Of a DNA stretch of 12,194 nt, positions 1-7,794 are shown piece after piece. Position 1 is the first letter of the stretch, and every line of letters begins with the position of its first letter. The stretch covers positions 1 through 12,194 of the forward strand of contig CAVJHK010000053.1 of the NCBI GenBank assembly GCA_963649295.1. Reading direction: 5' to 3'. Both the position numbers and the translations under genes were made by a program. The notes beneath the pieces are model-generated. The model saw nothing but the letters and a program-made list of their open reading frames with translations, was not told where the DNA came from and made no database searches. Origin of the DNA: RGIG3528 sp963649295 (GTDB lineage: Bacteria > Bacillota > Clostridia > Lachnospirales > Lachnospiraceae).

Positions 1-352
1 CTTCCGTGGGCGAATATTCAACCTCGTCGATTATTTCACGGATATTGTCGACGGAGTTGTTTGATGCGGCATCCATTTCGACCACGTTCATCGACGTGCC
101 GGCAAGGATTTTTTTGCACATTTCGCACTCGCCGCACGGATCGCCGTTTTGGGGATTTTCGCAGTTTACCGCACGGGCAAGTATTTTTGCCGCTGTGGTT
201 TTTCCGACACCTCTCGTACCCGTAAAAAGAAAGGCATGACCTATTCTCCCCGCCGCAATTTGGTTTTTGAGCGCGGAAACGATTATATCCTGGCCTTTGA
301 CGTCTTCAAAGGTTTGCGGTCTGAATTTTCTGTAAAGTGCTGTATAAGACAT
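1..352 (-). CDS. dnaX: DNA polymerase III subunit gamma/tau, N-terminal part (partial)
   Basis: This is the first 117 residues of the clamp-loader ATPase subunit, which uses ATP to load the sliding clamp on DNA during replication. The protein opens MSYTALYRKFRPQTF and has the Walker A motif GTRGVGKT at residues 45-52. Cysteines at 64, 73, 76 and 79 (NCEN...DPCGECEMC) form the zinc-binding site typical of DnaX, followed by EMDAASNNSVDNIRE. The gene runs off the left edge, so the Walker B motif and tau-specific domains are not visible. The ATG at 350-352 is chosen because an AAAGGAAAGG purine tract lies just upstream and the family normally starts at this point. Its start is 38 bases from the murG stop, so it may be co-transcribed with murG and the MATE gene. 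What is seen is strong family identity; the operon is inferred from spacing. Confidence 0.96.
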   Translation of the reverse strand, partial: MSYTALYRKFRPQTFEDVKGQDIIVSALKNQIAAGRIGHAFLFTGTRGVGKTTAAKILARAVNCENPQNGDPCGECEMCKKILAGTSMNVVEMDAASNNSVDNIREIIDEVEYSPTE

Positions 353-390
353 TTTGCCTTTCCTTTCGGTTTATTTTAAAAAGCGAATGC

Positions 391-1461
391 TTATTCTTGT
401 TTGACCCTTGTATCTATTATGTCGGCAATATTTTTTACCGCATTATTCGAAATGCTCTGTTTCATTTTATTTATATATTTTTCTTTATTTGAAAGCACAT
501 AAGAAATTGCCGCAATGAGGCTTTCGTTTGTGATTTCCTCTTCACGCAAAACATACGAAAAGCCCTGCTTTTCAAAGGAATCCGCATTCAAAATCTGATC
601 TCCGCGGCTTTGGGCTAAAGACAAGGGAATCAGGATATTAGGCTTATTTAGCATAAGCAGCTCACATATCGAATTTGCACCTGCGCGCGAAATTACAATA
701 TCCGAAACCGCAAAAATATCAGTTAGTTCTGCGCCCACATATTCAAAGCTTATATAACCCGGGAGATTATCGTATCCGGGATTTTTTTTGCCTTTTCCCG
801 TAATATGAATCACACCGTAATCCTTTAAAAGAGTGGGCAAAATATTATAAACCGATTCATTTATTTTGGACGCGCCCGTGCTTCCGCCGATTATTAAGAT
901 TATAGGCTTGTCACCGGTAAGACATGTAAACCGATAACCTCTTTCCTTATCGCCCTTTAATAATTCCGCTCTGATCGGAGAGCCCGTATATATGCCCCGT
1001 GTTTTGGGCAGGAATTTGAGTGTTTCCTTAAATCCCGTGCAAATATAATCCGCTTTTTTGATACAAAGCCTTGTCGCAAGCCCCGGAGTAATGTCCGATT
1101 CATGGGAAATTATGGGAACATGAAGCCTGTGCGCAGCAAAAACGACAGGGACTGTCACAAAACCCCCTTTTGAAAAAACGATATCCGGCTTTAGTTTTTT
1201 TATTATCTTTTTTGCTTCAAAAAATCCGTGAATCACACGGAAAGGATCCGTAAAATTTTTAAAAGAAAAATATCTCCTTAATTTGCCCGAAGAAATTCCA
1301 AAGTATTTAAGCCCCTTCTCCTCAACAAGCACCTTTTCTATTCCGTTATAGGTGCCTATATAATAAATTTCGTATCCGCGCGCGGCAAGCTCGGGCACAA
1401 GCGCAAGACACGGCATAACATGCCCTGCCGTGCCGCCGCCGGTCATAATTATTTTTTTCAT
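391..1461 (-). CDS. murG: UDP-N-acetylglucosamine--lipid I N-acetylglucosaminyltransferase MurG
   Basis: MurG adds GlcNAc from UDP-GlcNAc to lipid I on the inner face of the membrane, making lipid II, the peptidoglycan precursor. The 356-residue length is normal. Visible family motifs are the N-terminal glycine loop GGGTAGH (8-14), SKGGFVTVP (97-105), HESD (120-123), the second glycine loop GGSTGA (192-197), the donor-binding SRAGANSICELL (258-269) and GDQILNA (287-293). The last two resemble clostridial rather than proteobacterial MurG. It is a GT-B fold enzyme with two Rossmann-like domains and no transmembrane segment, held peripherally at the membrane. The start is supported by AAGAGG about 8 bases upstream. 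The gene sits between a MATE transporter and dnaX, not among other cell-wall and division genes. The upstream leader carries a triplicated initiation-like unit, described separately. Identification is very secure. Confidence 0.97.
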   Translation of the reverse strand: MKKIIMTGGGTAGHVMPCLALVPELAARGYEIYYIGTYNGIEKVLVEEKGLKYFGISSGKLRRYFSFKNFTDPFRVIHGFFEAKKIIKKLKPDIVFSKGGFVTVPVVFAAHRLHVPIISHESDITPGLATRLCIKKADYICTGFKETLKFLPKTRGIYTGSPIRAELLKGDKERGYRFTCLTGDKPIILIIGGSTGASKINESVYNILPTLLKDYGVIHITGKGKKNPGYDNLPGYISFEYVGAELTDIFAVSDIVISRAGANSICELLMLNKPNILIPLSLAQSRGDQILNADSFEKQGFSYVLREEEITNESLIAAISYVLSNKEKYINKMKQSISNNAVKNIADIIDTRVKQE

Positions 1462-1542
1462 CGTACAGCCTCTTGCTTAAACATTTTTTTTGTGCGTTCT
1501 CCTGCTCAAGCACTTTTTTATTATACAGTCTCTTGCTTAAGC
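1452..1542 (-). repeat. Three tandem ~30-bp copies of the murG translation-start region
   Basis: Read on the minus strand, three degenerate units follow each other from 1542 to 1452, starting at 1542 (31 bp), 1511 (29 bp) and 1482 (about 31 bp). They begin GCTTAAGCAAGAG, GCTTGAGCAGGAG and GTTTAAGCAAGAG, and each ends in an A-rich run. The third unit contains the real murG ribosome binding site and ATG followed by AAAAAA. In the first unit the ATG position reads ATA and the A run is kept; in the second an ATG follows the A run out of register. The first unit also contains the MATE stop codon. It looks like tandem duplication of a Shine-Dalgarno and start segment followed by decay of the two upstream copies. 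Confidence 0.8.
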
Positions 1543-2907
1543 CAAGATTTTTTTGACTTTTTTGTATGTAATCACATAATATATTCCCTGCGCGATTGTG
1601 GCAAGTACCCACGAAACGGGATAGGAAACATAAAGGCAGGTGAGCGTCCTGACCTCGGCAAAAACGGTATAAATCCAAAGGATTCTGAAGCCGCACACAA
1701 ATGCCATTGTGATAAGCATGGGCGGAATGGATTTGCCGAGACCCCTGAGACCGCCTACAAGCACGTCCATTGTGCCGCATGTAAAATACGTAAACATGAT
1801 GACGGTCATCCTGGTCACACCATATTCGATAATCTCATTATAATCGGGAGATTCAGCCACGTAAAGTCCAAGTAGGGGATAACGGAAAATATATGCGATT
1901 GTGCCGAGCACAAGTCCCGCAACTGTCGCAAAAATAAGCCCGTTTATGACAACACGGCGGATACGCTTAATTTTTCTTCCGCCGTAATTCTGGCTCGTAA
2001 AAGAAAGCGTTGTATGGTGGAACGAATTCATTCCGACATAAACATAGCCCTCGATGTTCTGCGCAGCCGCATTTCCCGTCATCGCAAGATCTCCGAATGA
2101 GTTAATGGACGACTGGATAAGCACGTTTGATATCGAAAACATGGAGCCCTGAACACCTGCCGGAAGCCCTATTTTTATCATTTGAAGAAGCTTGTGACGA
2201 GTGATTTTGAGTTTTTTTGGATCAAGCTTTAGGCATCCGTCATAATGAATGAGCGTATTTAATACAAGTCCCGCGGAAATCGCCTGTGACACAACAGTCG
2301 CAATCGCAACTCCGGCAACTCCTATTCCCACAACGATTACAAAGAAAAGGTTGAGCAATACGTTAATCGCACCCGCAAAAGCGAGATAATAAAGCGGACG
2401 ACGTGTGTCTCCGACCGCGCGAAGCACGGCGGAGGTGAAATTATAAAGCATGATTACCGGCATTCCTATAAAATAAATGCGCATATAAAGGACCGAGCCG
2501 TCGATTACGTTTTCGGGCGTATCCATGAGACGAAGTAACGGCCTCGCCATAAAAAATCCGAACACGGCAAGAAAAATACCAAAAATAAGGCTTATGAGAA
2601 CAGCCGTATGAACGGTTTCGGACACGTCACGCTCGTTATTTTGTCCGTAATATTTTGCGACACATACGTTTGCGCCGACCGAAAGTCCCACAAAAAGATT
2701 TATGATGAGATTTGTGAGCGAGCCGGTGCCGCTAATCGATGCAAGTGCCGTTTGTCCCGCAAATTTTCCCGCAACAATCAAATCCGACGTATTAAAAAGA
2801 AGCTGCAGGAGACTTGACAAAATAAGCGGCAGCGTGAATTTGAGCATCTTTACGAACAACGAGCCCGTACACATATCTATTTCGTATTTTTTTGAATTTG
2901 AAGACAT
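1537..2907 (-). CDS. MATE-family multidrug/cation antiporter (first copy)
   Basis: This is a 456-residue integral membrane protein of the multidrug and toxic compound extrusion family, expected to export organic cations or other small molecules using a sodium or proton gradient. The length and hydrophobic pattern fit twelve membrane helices in two homologous halves. The N-half shows FNTSDLIVAGKFAG (38-51) and GLSVGANVCVAKYYGQ (74-89); the C-half contains the matching AQNIEGYVYVGMNSF and SFTSQNYGG, which are typical of this family. The substrate cannot be told from sequence. The start at 2907 has AAAAGG nine or so bases upstream, and a promoter lies at 2979-3006. It is the first gene of a probable MATE-murG-dnaX transcription unit, with only 75 bases to murG. 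It is clearly different in sequence from the second MATE protein in this window. Confidence 0.93.
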   Translation of the reverse strand: MSSNSKKYEIDMCTGSLFVKMLKFTLPLILSSLLQLLFNTSDLIVAGKFAGQTALASISGTGSLTNLIINLFVGLSVGANVCVAKYYGQNNERDVSETVHTAVLISLIFGIFLAVFGFFMARPLLRLMDTPENVIDGSVLYMRIYFIGMPVIMLYNFTSAVLRAVGDTRRPLYYLAFAGAINVLLNLFFVIVVGIGVAGVAIATVVSQAISAGLVLNTLIHYDGCLKLDPKKLKITRHKLLQMIKIGLPAGVQGSMFSISNVLIQSSINSFGDLAMTGNAAAQNIEGYVYVGMNSFHHTTLSFTSQNYGGRKIKRIRRVVINGLIFATVAGLVLGTIAYIFRYPLLGLYVAESPDYNEIIEYGVTRMTVIMFTYFTCGTMDVLVGGLRGLGKSIPPMLITMAFVCGFRILWIYTVFAEVRTLTCLYVSYPVSWVLATIAQGIYYVITYKKVKKILA

Positions 2908-2978
2908 AAAAATTACCTTTTAAAAAACTTATTTTTTTTGCGGTAAACCAAAAAAAGATTGCCGTTAAAGGTAAGGGT

Positions 2979-3006
2979 ATTTTAACACTTTGATAGAAAA
3001 TGTCAA
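2979..3006 (-). promoter_or_regulatory. Sigma-A promoter for the MATE-murG unit
   Basis: On the minus strand a perfect -35 TTGACA (3006-3001) is followed by a 16-bp spacer and -10 TAAAAT (2984-2979). The start codon at 2907 lies about 65 bases downstream of the expected transcription start. A GC-rich dyad abuts the -35 box on its upstream side. Confidence 0.75.
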
Positions 3007-3007
3007 A

Positions 3008-3038
3008 CGGACAAAGGTCCGGGGGACTCCCCCCCCGG
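3008..3038. repeat. GC-rich inverted repeats abutting the MATE promoter
   Basis: Two overlapping dyads lie in an otherwise AT-rich spacer. CGGAC and GTCCG (3008-3012 and 3017-3021) form a perfect 5-bp dyad with a 4-base centre. CCGGGGG (3019-3025) pairs with CCCCCGG (3032-3038) across a 6-base loop. They start one base upstream of the -35 box. They could be an operator or a second hairpin helping to end glpK transcription; the sequence alone does not decide. Confidence 0.5.
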
Positions 3039-3060
3039 TAAAGCAAAAATCCCCTTAATA

Positions 3061-3110
3061 CAAATAAACAAGCCCCTTTCCCATACAGAAAAGGGGCTTT
3101 TATTTTTTTT
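3061..3110 (-). terminator. Rho-independent terminator after glpK
   Basis: A 10-bp perfect stem (3070-3079 with 3090-3099, AAGCCCCTTT and AAAGGGGCTT) encloses a 10-base loop. On the minus strand it comes 22 bases after the glpK stop and is followed by a U-rich stretch (GTTTATTTG). The other strand has an even longer T run at 3098-3110, so it could work in both directions, although no plus-strand gene precedes it. Confidence 0.85.
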
Positions 3111-3121
3111 GCAGACAATTT

Positions 3122-4639
3122 TTAAATATCCGTTTCCTCGAAGTTATCTTCCTGCCACGAAAGTGCGGCGCGCACGGCTTTGTTCCAGCCATGGAGAAGT
3201 GCTTTTCGTTTTTCGTCCGGCATTTCGGGCTCAAAGATACATGACAAATCCCAGTTTGCTCTAATTTCGTCTTCGCTCTTCCAAAATCCCGATGTGAGCC
3301 CGGCGGCATAGGCTGCACCGAGCGCCGTTGTCTCGATGCACCTTGGGCGCAGCACCCTGGTCTTTAAAATATCCGCCTGAAACTGCATAAGAAAATTGTT
3401 TGCGGACGCTCCGCCGTCAACCTTTAAGCTTGTGAGCTTTTTGCCGAGGTCATGTTCCATCGCGCGCAAAACGCTGTATACCTGATAATCGATCGATTCG
3501 AGCGTTGCACGGATAAAATGCTCCTTTGTGCATCCGCGCGTGATTCCGACTATTGTTCCTCTGGCATATTGATTCCAGTAAGGAGCTCCGAGCCCCGTAA
3601 AAGCGGGCACAATATACACTCCGTCCGTGTCCGAAACAGCTTCCGCATATTCTTCCGACTGAGCGGCATTTTTGATCATTCTGAGACCGTCACGAAGCCA
3701 TTGTATTGCCGCACCCGCAACAAAAACGCTGCCTTCGAGCGCATAATTTATTTTTTTTGACGAGCTTACGGCAATTGTGGTTACAAGGCCGTGTTCGGAT
3801 TCTATCCTCTTGTCTCCCGTATTCATAAGCAAAAAGCAGCCCGTGCCGTAGGTATTTTTGACATCGCCCGCTTCAAAGCAGCATTGACCGAAAAGTGCGC
3901 ACTGCTGATCGCCCGCGGCACCGCCTATTGTAATTTCACCGCCGAGCAACCCTCTGTCAGTTTTGCCGAAATTGTGTATCGACGGATAAACCTTCGGCAT
4001 CATGCTTTCGGGAATGCCGAGACGATCTAATAATTTTTCGTCCCACTTGAGATTATTGATATCAAAAAGCATCGTTCTTGACGCATTTGTATAATCGGTT
4101 GCGTGAACACGGCCGCGTGTAAGATTCCAGATAAGCCATGTGTCAACCGTACCAAAGAGCAGTTCACCTTTGCGTGCACGCTCGCGCGCACCTTCGACAT
4201 GATTCAGAATCCATGCGATCTTGGTGGCGGAAAAGTAAGCATCGGGCACAAGTCCCGTGGTTTCCCTTATATATTCGCCCATTCCCTCTTTGACAAGCTC
4301 TTCGACGATCGGCGCCGTTCTGCGGCATTGCCAGACAATCGCATTATAGATCGGAATACCTGTCTTTTTGTCCCAGATAATTGTTGTTTCACGCTGATTT
4401 GTAATTCCGAGCGCAGAAATTTCGGATGCATCTGCGCCTATTTTTGCCATTGCCTCAGCCGCAACCGCAAGCTCTGAAGACCAGATTTCCATGGGATCAT
4501 GCTCAACATATCCCGGCTGCGGATAAATTTGCTCAAATTCGCGCTGTGCAAGGCTCAAAATATTCCCTTTTTTGTCAAAAAGAATGCATCTGGAGCTTGT
4601 CGTCCCCTGATCGAGCGCCATTACGTATTTTTTTTCCAT
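3122..4639 (-). CDS. glpK: Glycerol kinase
   Basis: GlpK phosphorylates glycerol with ATP to give sn-glycerol-3-phosphate, trapping glycerol in the cytoplasm. The 505-residue length is standard for the FGGY kinase family. Key features are the N-terminal phosphate loop DQGTTSSR (10-17), GITNQRETTIIWD (78-90), the catalytic aspartate D244 in GAAGDQQ, YGTGCFLLMNTG (264-275) and the C-terminal VDGGASANNFLMQ (407-419). The start at 4639 has GGAGAGG at 4649-4655, nine bases upstream. It is the last gene of the glp operon, 36 bases after the DUF1667 stop, and is followed by a hairpin terminator. The position where enterococcal and Bacillus enzymes carry the HPr-phosphorylated histidine (14 residues before the catalytic Asp) is glycine 230 here, so PTS activation may be absent. 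No glycerol facilitator gene is present in the window. Confidence 0.97.
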   Translation of the reverse strand: MEKKYVMALDQGTTSSRCILFDKKGNILSLAQREFEQIYPQPGYVEHDPMEIWSSELAVAAEAMAKIGADASEISALGITNQRETTIIWDKKTGIPIYNAIVWQCRRTAPIVEELVKEGMGEYIRETTGLVPDAYFSATKIAWILNHVEGARERARKGELLFGTVDTWLIWNLTRGRVHATDYTNASRTMLFDINNLKWDEKLLDRLGIPESMMPKVYPSIHNFGKTDRGLLGGEITIGGAAGDQQCALFGQCCFEAGDVKNTYGTGCFLLMNTGDKRIESEHGLVTTIAVSSSKKINYALEGSVFVAGAAIQWLRDGLRMIKNAAQSEEYAEAVSDTDGVYIVPAFTGLGAPYWNQYARGTIVGITRGCTKEHFIRATLESIDYQVYSVLRAMEHDLGKKLTSLKVDGGASANNFLMQFQADILKTRVLRPRCIETTALGAAYAAGLTSGFWKSEDEIRANWDLSCIFEPEMPDEKRKALLHGWNKAVRAALSWQEDNFEETDI

Positions 4640-4675
4640 TATAAAAAACCTCTCCGTTTAATGTGACTTATAATC

Positions 4676-4768
4676 CTATGCCGTTTCCACACTCTTTGTG
4701 GCAACAAGCAAAGCTCCCGTTTCCGCTATATTATCGCAGATTACGTCACCTATTGCAACAGGCGCAGA
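4676..4768 (-). CDS. DUF1667 protein, C-terminal end (N-terminus in assembly gap)
   Basis: Thirty residues survive on the glpK side of the gap, beginning SAPVAIGDVICDNIAETGAL and ending SVETA before a TAG at 4676-4678. This matches the usual end of the small DUF1667 proteins (about 120 residues; typical ending SPVKVGDVVVENILGTGVNVVATRDM-like). Those proteins commonly sit between an FAD oxidoreductase and glycerol-3-phosphate genes in Clostridia and Thermotogae, exactly as here. They usually carry conserved cysteines in the N-terminal half, which would be hidden in the gap. The likely role is a small iron-sulfur or electron-transfer partner of the neighbouring flavoproteins; that is inferred from gene order. 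A read-through frame joining the oxidoreductase across the Ns and ending at 4746 is in a different frame and is not real. Confidence 0.75.
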   Translation of the reverse strand, partial: SAPVAIGDVICDNIAETGALLVATKSVETA

Positions 4769-5287
4769 NNNNNNNNNNNNNNNNNNNNNNNNNNNNNNNN
4801 NNNNNNNNNNNNNNNNNNNNNNNNNNNNNNNNNNNNNNNNNNNNNNNNNNNNNNNNNNNNNNNNNNNNNNNNNNNNNNNNNNNNNNNNNNNNNNNNNNNN
4901 NNNNNNNNNNNNNNNNNNNNNNNNNNNNNNNNNNNNNNNNNNNNNNNNNNNNNNNNNNNNNNNNNNNNNNNNNNNNNNNNNNNNNNNNNNNNNNNNNNNN
5001 NNNNNNNNNNNNNNNNNNNNNNNNNNNNNNNNNNNNNNNNNNNNNNNNNNNNNNNNNNNNNNNNNNNNNNNNNNNNNNNNNNNNNNNNNNNNNNNNNNNN
5101 NNNNNNNNNNNNNNNNNNNNNNNNNNNNNNNNNNNNNNNNNNNNNNNNNNNNNNNNNNNNNNNNNNNNNNNNNNNNNNNNNNNNNNNNNNNNNNNNNNNN
5201 NNNNNNNNNNNNNNNNNNNNNNNNNNNNNNNNNNNNNNNNNNNNNNNNNNNNNNNNNNNNNNNNNNNNNNNNNNNNNNNNNNNNNNN
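4769..5287. other. Assembly gap (519 N)
   Basis: This is a run of unknown bases. On the expected lengths it should hold about 65-70 missing C-terminal residues of the FAD oxidoreductase (about 200 bp) and about 90 missing N-terminal residues of the DUF1667 protein (about 270 bp). Together that is close to the gap size, so no extra gene needs to be proposed. The true length is uncertain because N runs may be estimates. Confidence 0.95.
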
Positions 5288-6350
5288 CACCCTTTCCGAC
5301 AGAAAGCGTAATAATTGAGCCCGTGTTTTTGTTTGCGGTATCGTGTATGGCATTATCCACAGCACCTGTGCATCTCTTCATCACATAAGCAGCCGCATTT
5401 TTGCCCGCATTTCCCGCTTCTTCCGAAACATAATCCACAAGATCATGTACATGAAGCACGTTTCCGCAGGCAAAAATTCCGGGGATACTTGTTTCAAGCG
5501 TATTTGTGACATATGCGCCCTGCGTAATCGGATTTATCTTAATTCCTGCGCCGGTTGTAAGCTCGTTTTCGGGAATAAGTCCGCACGAAAGAAGAAGCGT
5601 GTCGCACGAATAAAATTCTTCTGTCCCGGGAATAGGCACATTATGCGAATCAACCTCGGCAATCGTAACGCCTTCGACACGCTCTTTTCCCTTTATGTCG
5701 ACAACGGTATGCGAAAGCCGCAAGGGAATATTAAAATCGTTTAAGCATTGAACAATATTGCGCTTTAAACCGCCGGAATAGGGCATAAGCTCCGCAACAA
5801 CCTTTACATTAGCGCCTTCAAGCGTCATGCGGCGTGCCATGATAAGTCCGATGTCTCCTGAGCCGAGTATTACGACTTCATGTCCCGGCATAATGCCGTC
5901 AATGTTCACAAAGCGCTGCGCAGTGCCGGCAGAAAAAATCCCCGCCGGCCTGTATCCCGGAATCTGCAAGGCACCTCTCGGACGCTCTCTGCATCCCATT
6001 GCAAGGATAACGGCCTTTGCCTTTATGTTGAACATCCCCTCTGTTCTGTTCATGCATGTTATGGTCTTGTCTTCCGACAAGGACACAACCATGGTATTTA
6101 ATTTGTATTCTATCTTTTCATCAAGCACACGGCTCACAAATCTTGCGGCATATTCGGGCCCCGTAAGTTCTTCTTTAAAGGTGTGAAGTCCAAAGCCGTT
6201 GTGAATGCACTGATTTAAAATTCCGCCGAGACGCGAATCGCGCTCCAATATCACAACGCTATCCACTCCCGCTTCATGTGCCGCAAGCGCCGCAGCAAGC
6301 CCCGCGGGGCCGCCGCCTATTATCACGATGTCATATTCTTTACAATACAT
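5288..6350 (-). CDS. FAD-dependent NAD(P)/disulfide-type oxidoreductase of the glp operon (C-terminus in gap)
   Basis: The visible 354 residues form a two-dinucleotide-binding flavoprotein. The N-terminal FAD loop is GGGPAG (12-17), with ILERDSRLGGILNQC following. The second, NAD(P)-type loop is GSGDIG (163-168), and the FAD-closing motif is CGNVLHVHDLVD (295-306). There is no CxxC redox pair, so it is not a thioredoxin reductase. Relatives are about 420 residues long, so only the last sixty or so are lost in the gap. It probably passes electrons between the GlpA-like subunit and NAD(P)+ or another carrier, much as the B subunit does in GlpABC; this is inferred from context. The start has GGGAGG seven bases upstream and overlaps the previous gene by 11 bases (ATG at 6348-6350, upstream stop at 6340-6342), which suggests translational coupling. 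Confidence 0.92.
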
Positions 6351-7755
6351 GTGAATTCCTCCCGCTCTTTAATACTTCTTCCATAGGAACAGAGAGCTCC
6401 GAAGCCAGAATTTCAACCGTTCTCGGTGTGCAAAAGCCCGCCTGGCACCTTCCCATTCCCGCGCGTGTGCGGCGCTTGATTCCGTCAAGCGTGCGTGCTC
6501 CGAGCGGTCTTCTGATTGCGTCAAGTATCTCGCCCTCCGTGATCATTTCGCAGCGGCATACGACTACCGAATAGCTCGGATTTTCTTTTATGAGCTTTTC
6601 CTGTTCTTCCCGCGGCAAAAGCGCCATATGATGAACTCCAGTACGTTTTGCGACAAAATTTTCTTTTATTTTGGGATTCAGAATCGGAAGAACAATGCCC
6701 GCAACATATTCTCCCATTGCGGGCGCACATGTGAGTCCCGGCGACTCGATGCCCGCAACGTCGATAAAGCGCTTTGCATCCGATACCTCTTCTATTATAA
6801 AATCATCACGTGTCTCATGCGCACGAAGTCCCGAAAAGCTTGTTATTGTCTTTCTGAAAGCAGGCATTTCCTTTACGCTTTCGGAAGCTTTTTTTATGGC
6901 ATATCCCATTCCCGCGCGTGTTGTATATGTCCCCTCCTTATCGTCAATATCCTCGGCGGTCGGACCCACAAGGAGATTACCGTGAACGGTCGGCGTAAAG
7001 AGTACACCTTTTCCGAGAGCAGACGGCAGCTGGAAAAGCGTATGGCTTGCCATATTGCCGGCTGTCTTGTCATACAGACAATACTCACCGCGCCTCGGGA
7101 TTATTTTGAGCGGAGTGCGGCTTACCATCTTGTGAATCTTATCCGCATAAACGCCTGCGGCATTTATTACGACACGAGCCTCAATTGTCTGCTTTGTCGT
7201 AATTATTTCATAATAATCGGGATACTGCTTAATGCCCGTCACTTCGTTGTCAAATTCAAACCTGACGCCGTTTACGCAGGCATTTTCCGCAAGAGCAATC
7301 GTGAGCTCAAAAGGACACACGATTCCGCCCGTGGGCGCATAAAGCGCACATACGACCGCATCCGATACATTTGGCTCAAGTGCCAAAACTTCGTCATGCT
7401 CAATGATTTTTAAGCCCTTTACGCCGTTTTTTTGTCCGTTTTCGTAAAGATGCTTTATGGTCTCTCTTCCGTCCTCGCTCATACAAAGAACAAGCGAACC
7501 GTTTTTCTTAAAAGAAAAATCAAGTTCCTTTGAAAGCGCCTCCATTCTTTCGTTGCCGGGAACGTTGAGCCTCGCCTTCAGGCTTCCCGGCTCCGCATCA
7601 AAGCCTGCGTGAACTATTCCCGAATTTGCCTTTGACGTGCCCTCGCACACATCAAGTCCTTTTTCAAGCACAACCGTATCAAGATCGTACTTTGAAAGCT
7701 CGCGCGCGATCGAACATCCCGTCACGCCCGCACCGATAATACAAACGTCTCTCAT
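6340..7755 (-). CDS. GlpA/LhgO-like FAD-dependent glycerol-3-phosphate dehydrogenase with [2Fe-2S] domain
   Basis: This 471-residue flavoprotein is the likely catalytic subunit oxidising glycerol-3-phosphate to dihydroxyacetone phosphate. The DAO-fold FAD loop IIGAGVTG is at residues 6-13. The family motif NSGIVHAGFD (44-53) is followed by GSLKARLNVPGN, and later SGLRAHETRDDFII and VAGIESPGLTCAPAMGEY are present. A BFD-like [2Fe-2S] domain follows from about residue 395, with C400, C402, C437 and C442 (CRCEMI...GRCQAGFC). This plan is shared by GlpA-type and some L-2-hydroxyglutarate oxidase-like proteins, so other 2-hydroxyacid substrates cannot be excluded. The glpK and glpP context favours glycerol-3-phosphate. 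The start at 7755 has GGGAGG at 7761-7766. It is the first gene of the operon, and its stop overlaps the next start by 11 bases. No membrane anchor is visible. Confidence 0.9.
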   Translation of the reverse strand: MRDVCIIGAGVTGCSIARELSKYDLDTVVLEKGLDVCEGTSKANSGIVHAGFDAEPGSLKARLNVPGNERMEALSKELDFSFKKNGSLVLCMSEDGRETIKHLYENGQKNGVKGLKIIEHDEVLALEPNVSDAVVCALYAPTGGIVCPFELTIALAENACVNGVRFEFDNEVTGIKQYPDYYEIITTKQTIEARVVINAAGVYADKIHKMVSRTPLKIIPRRGEYCLYDKTAGNMASHTLFQLPSALGKGVLFTPTVHGNLLVGPTAEDIDDKEGTYTTRAGMGYAIKKASESVKEMPAFRKTITSFSGLRAHETRDDFIIEEVSDAKRFIDVAGIESPGLTCAPAMGEYVAGIVLPILNPKIKENFVAKRTGVHHMALLPREEQEKLIKENPSYSVVVCRCEMITEGEILDAIRRPLGARTLDGIKRRTRAGMGRCQAGFCTPRTVEILASELSVPMEEVLKSGRNSHVL

Positions 7756-7794
7756 TTTTACCTCCCAAAACTTTGCCTAAAAATAAACTGTCAT

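Noticed and set aside
1346..1780. 144-residue minus-strand frame over the MATE-murG junction with repeated LSKRLY segments
   Set aside because: It is a shadow of two well-supported genes in other frames. The peptide repeat only reflects the DNA repeat at 1452-1542.
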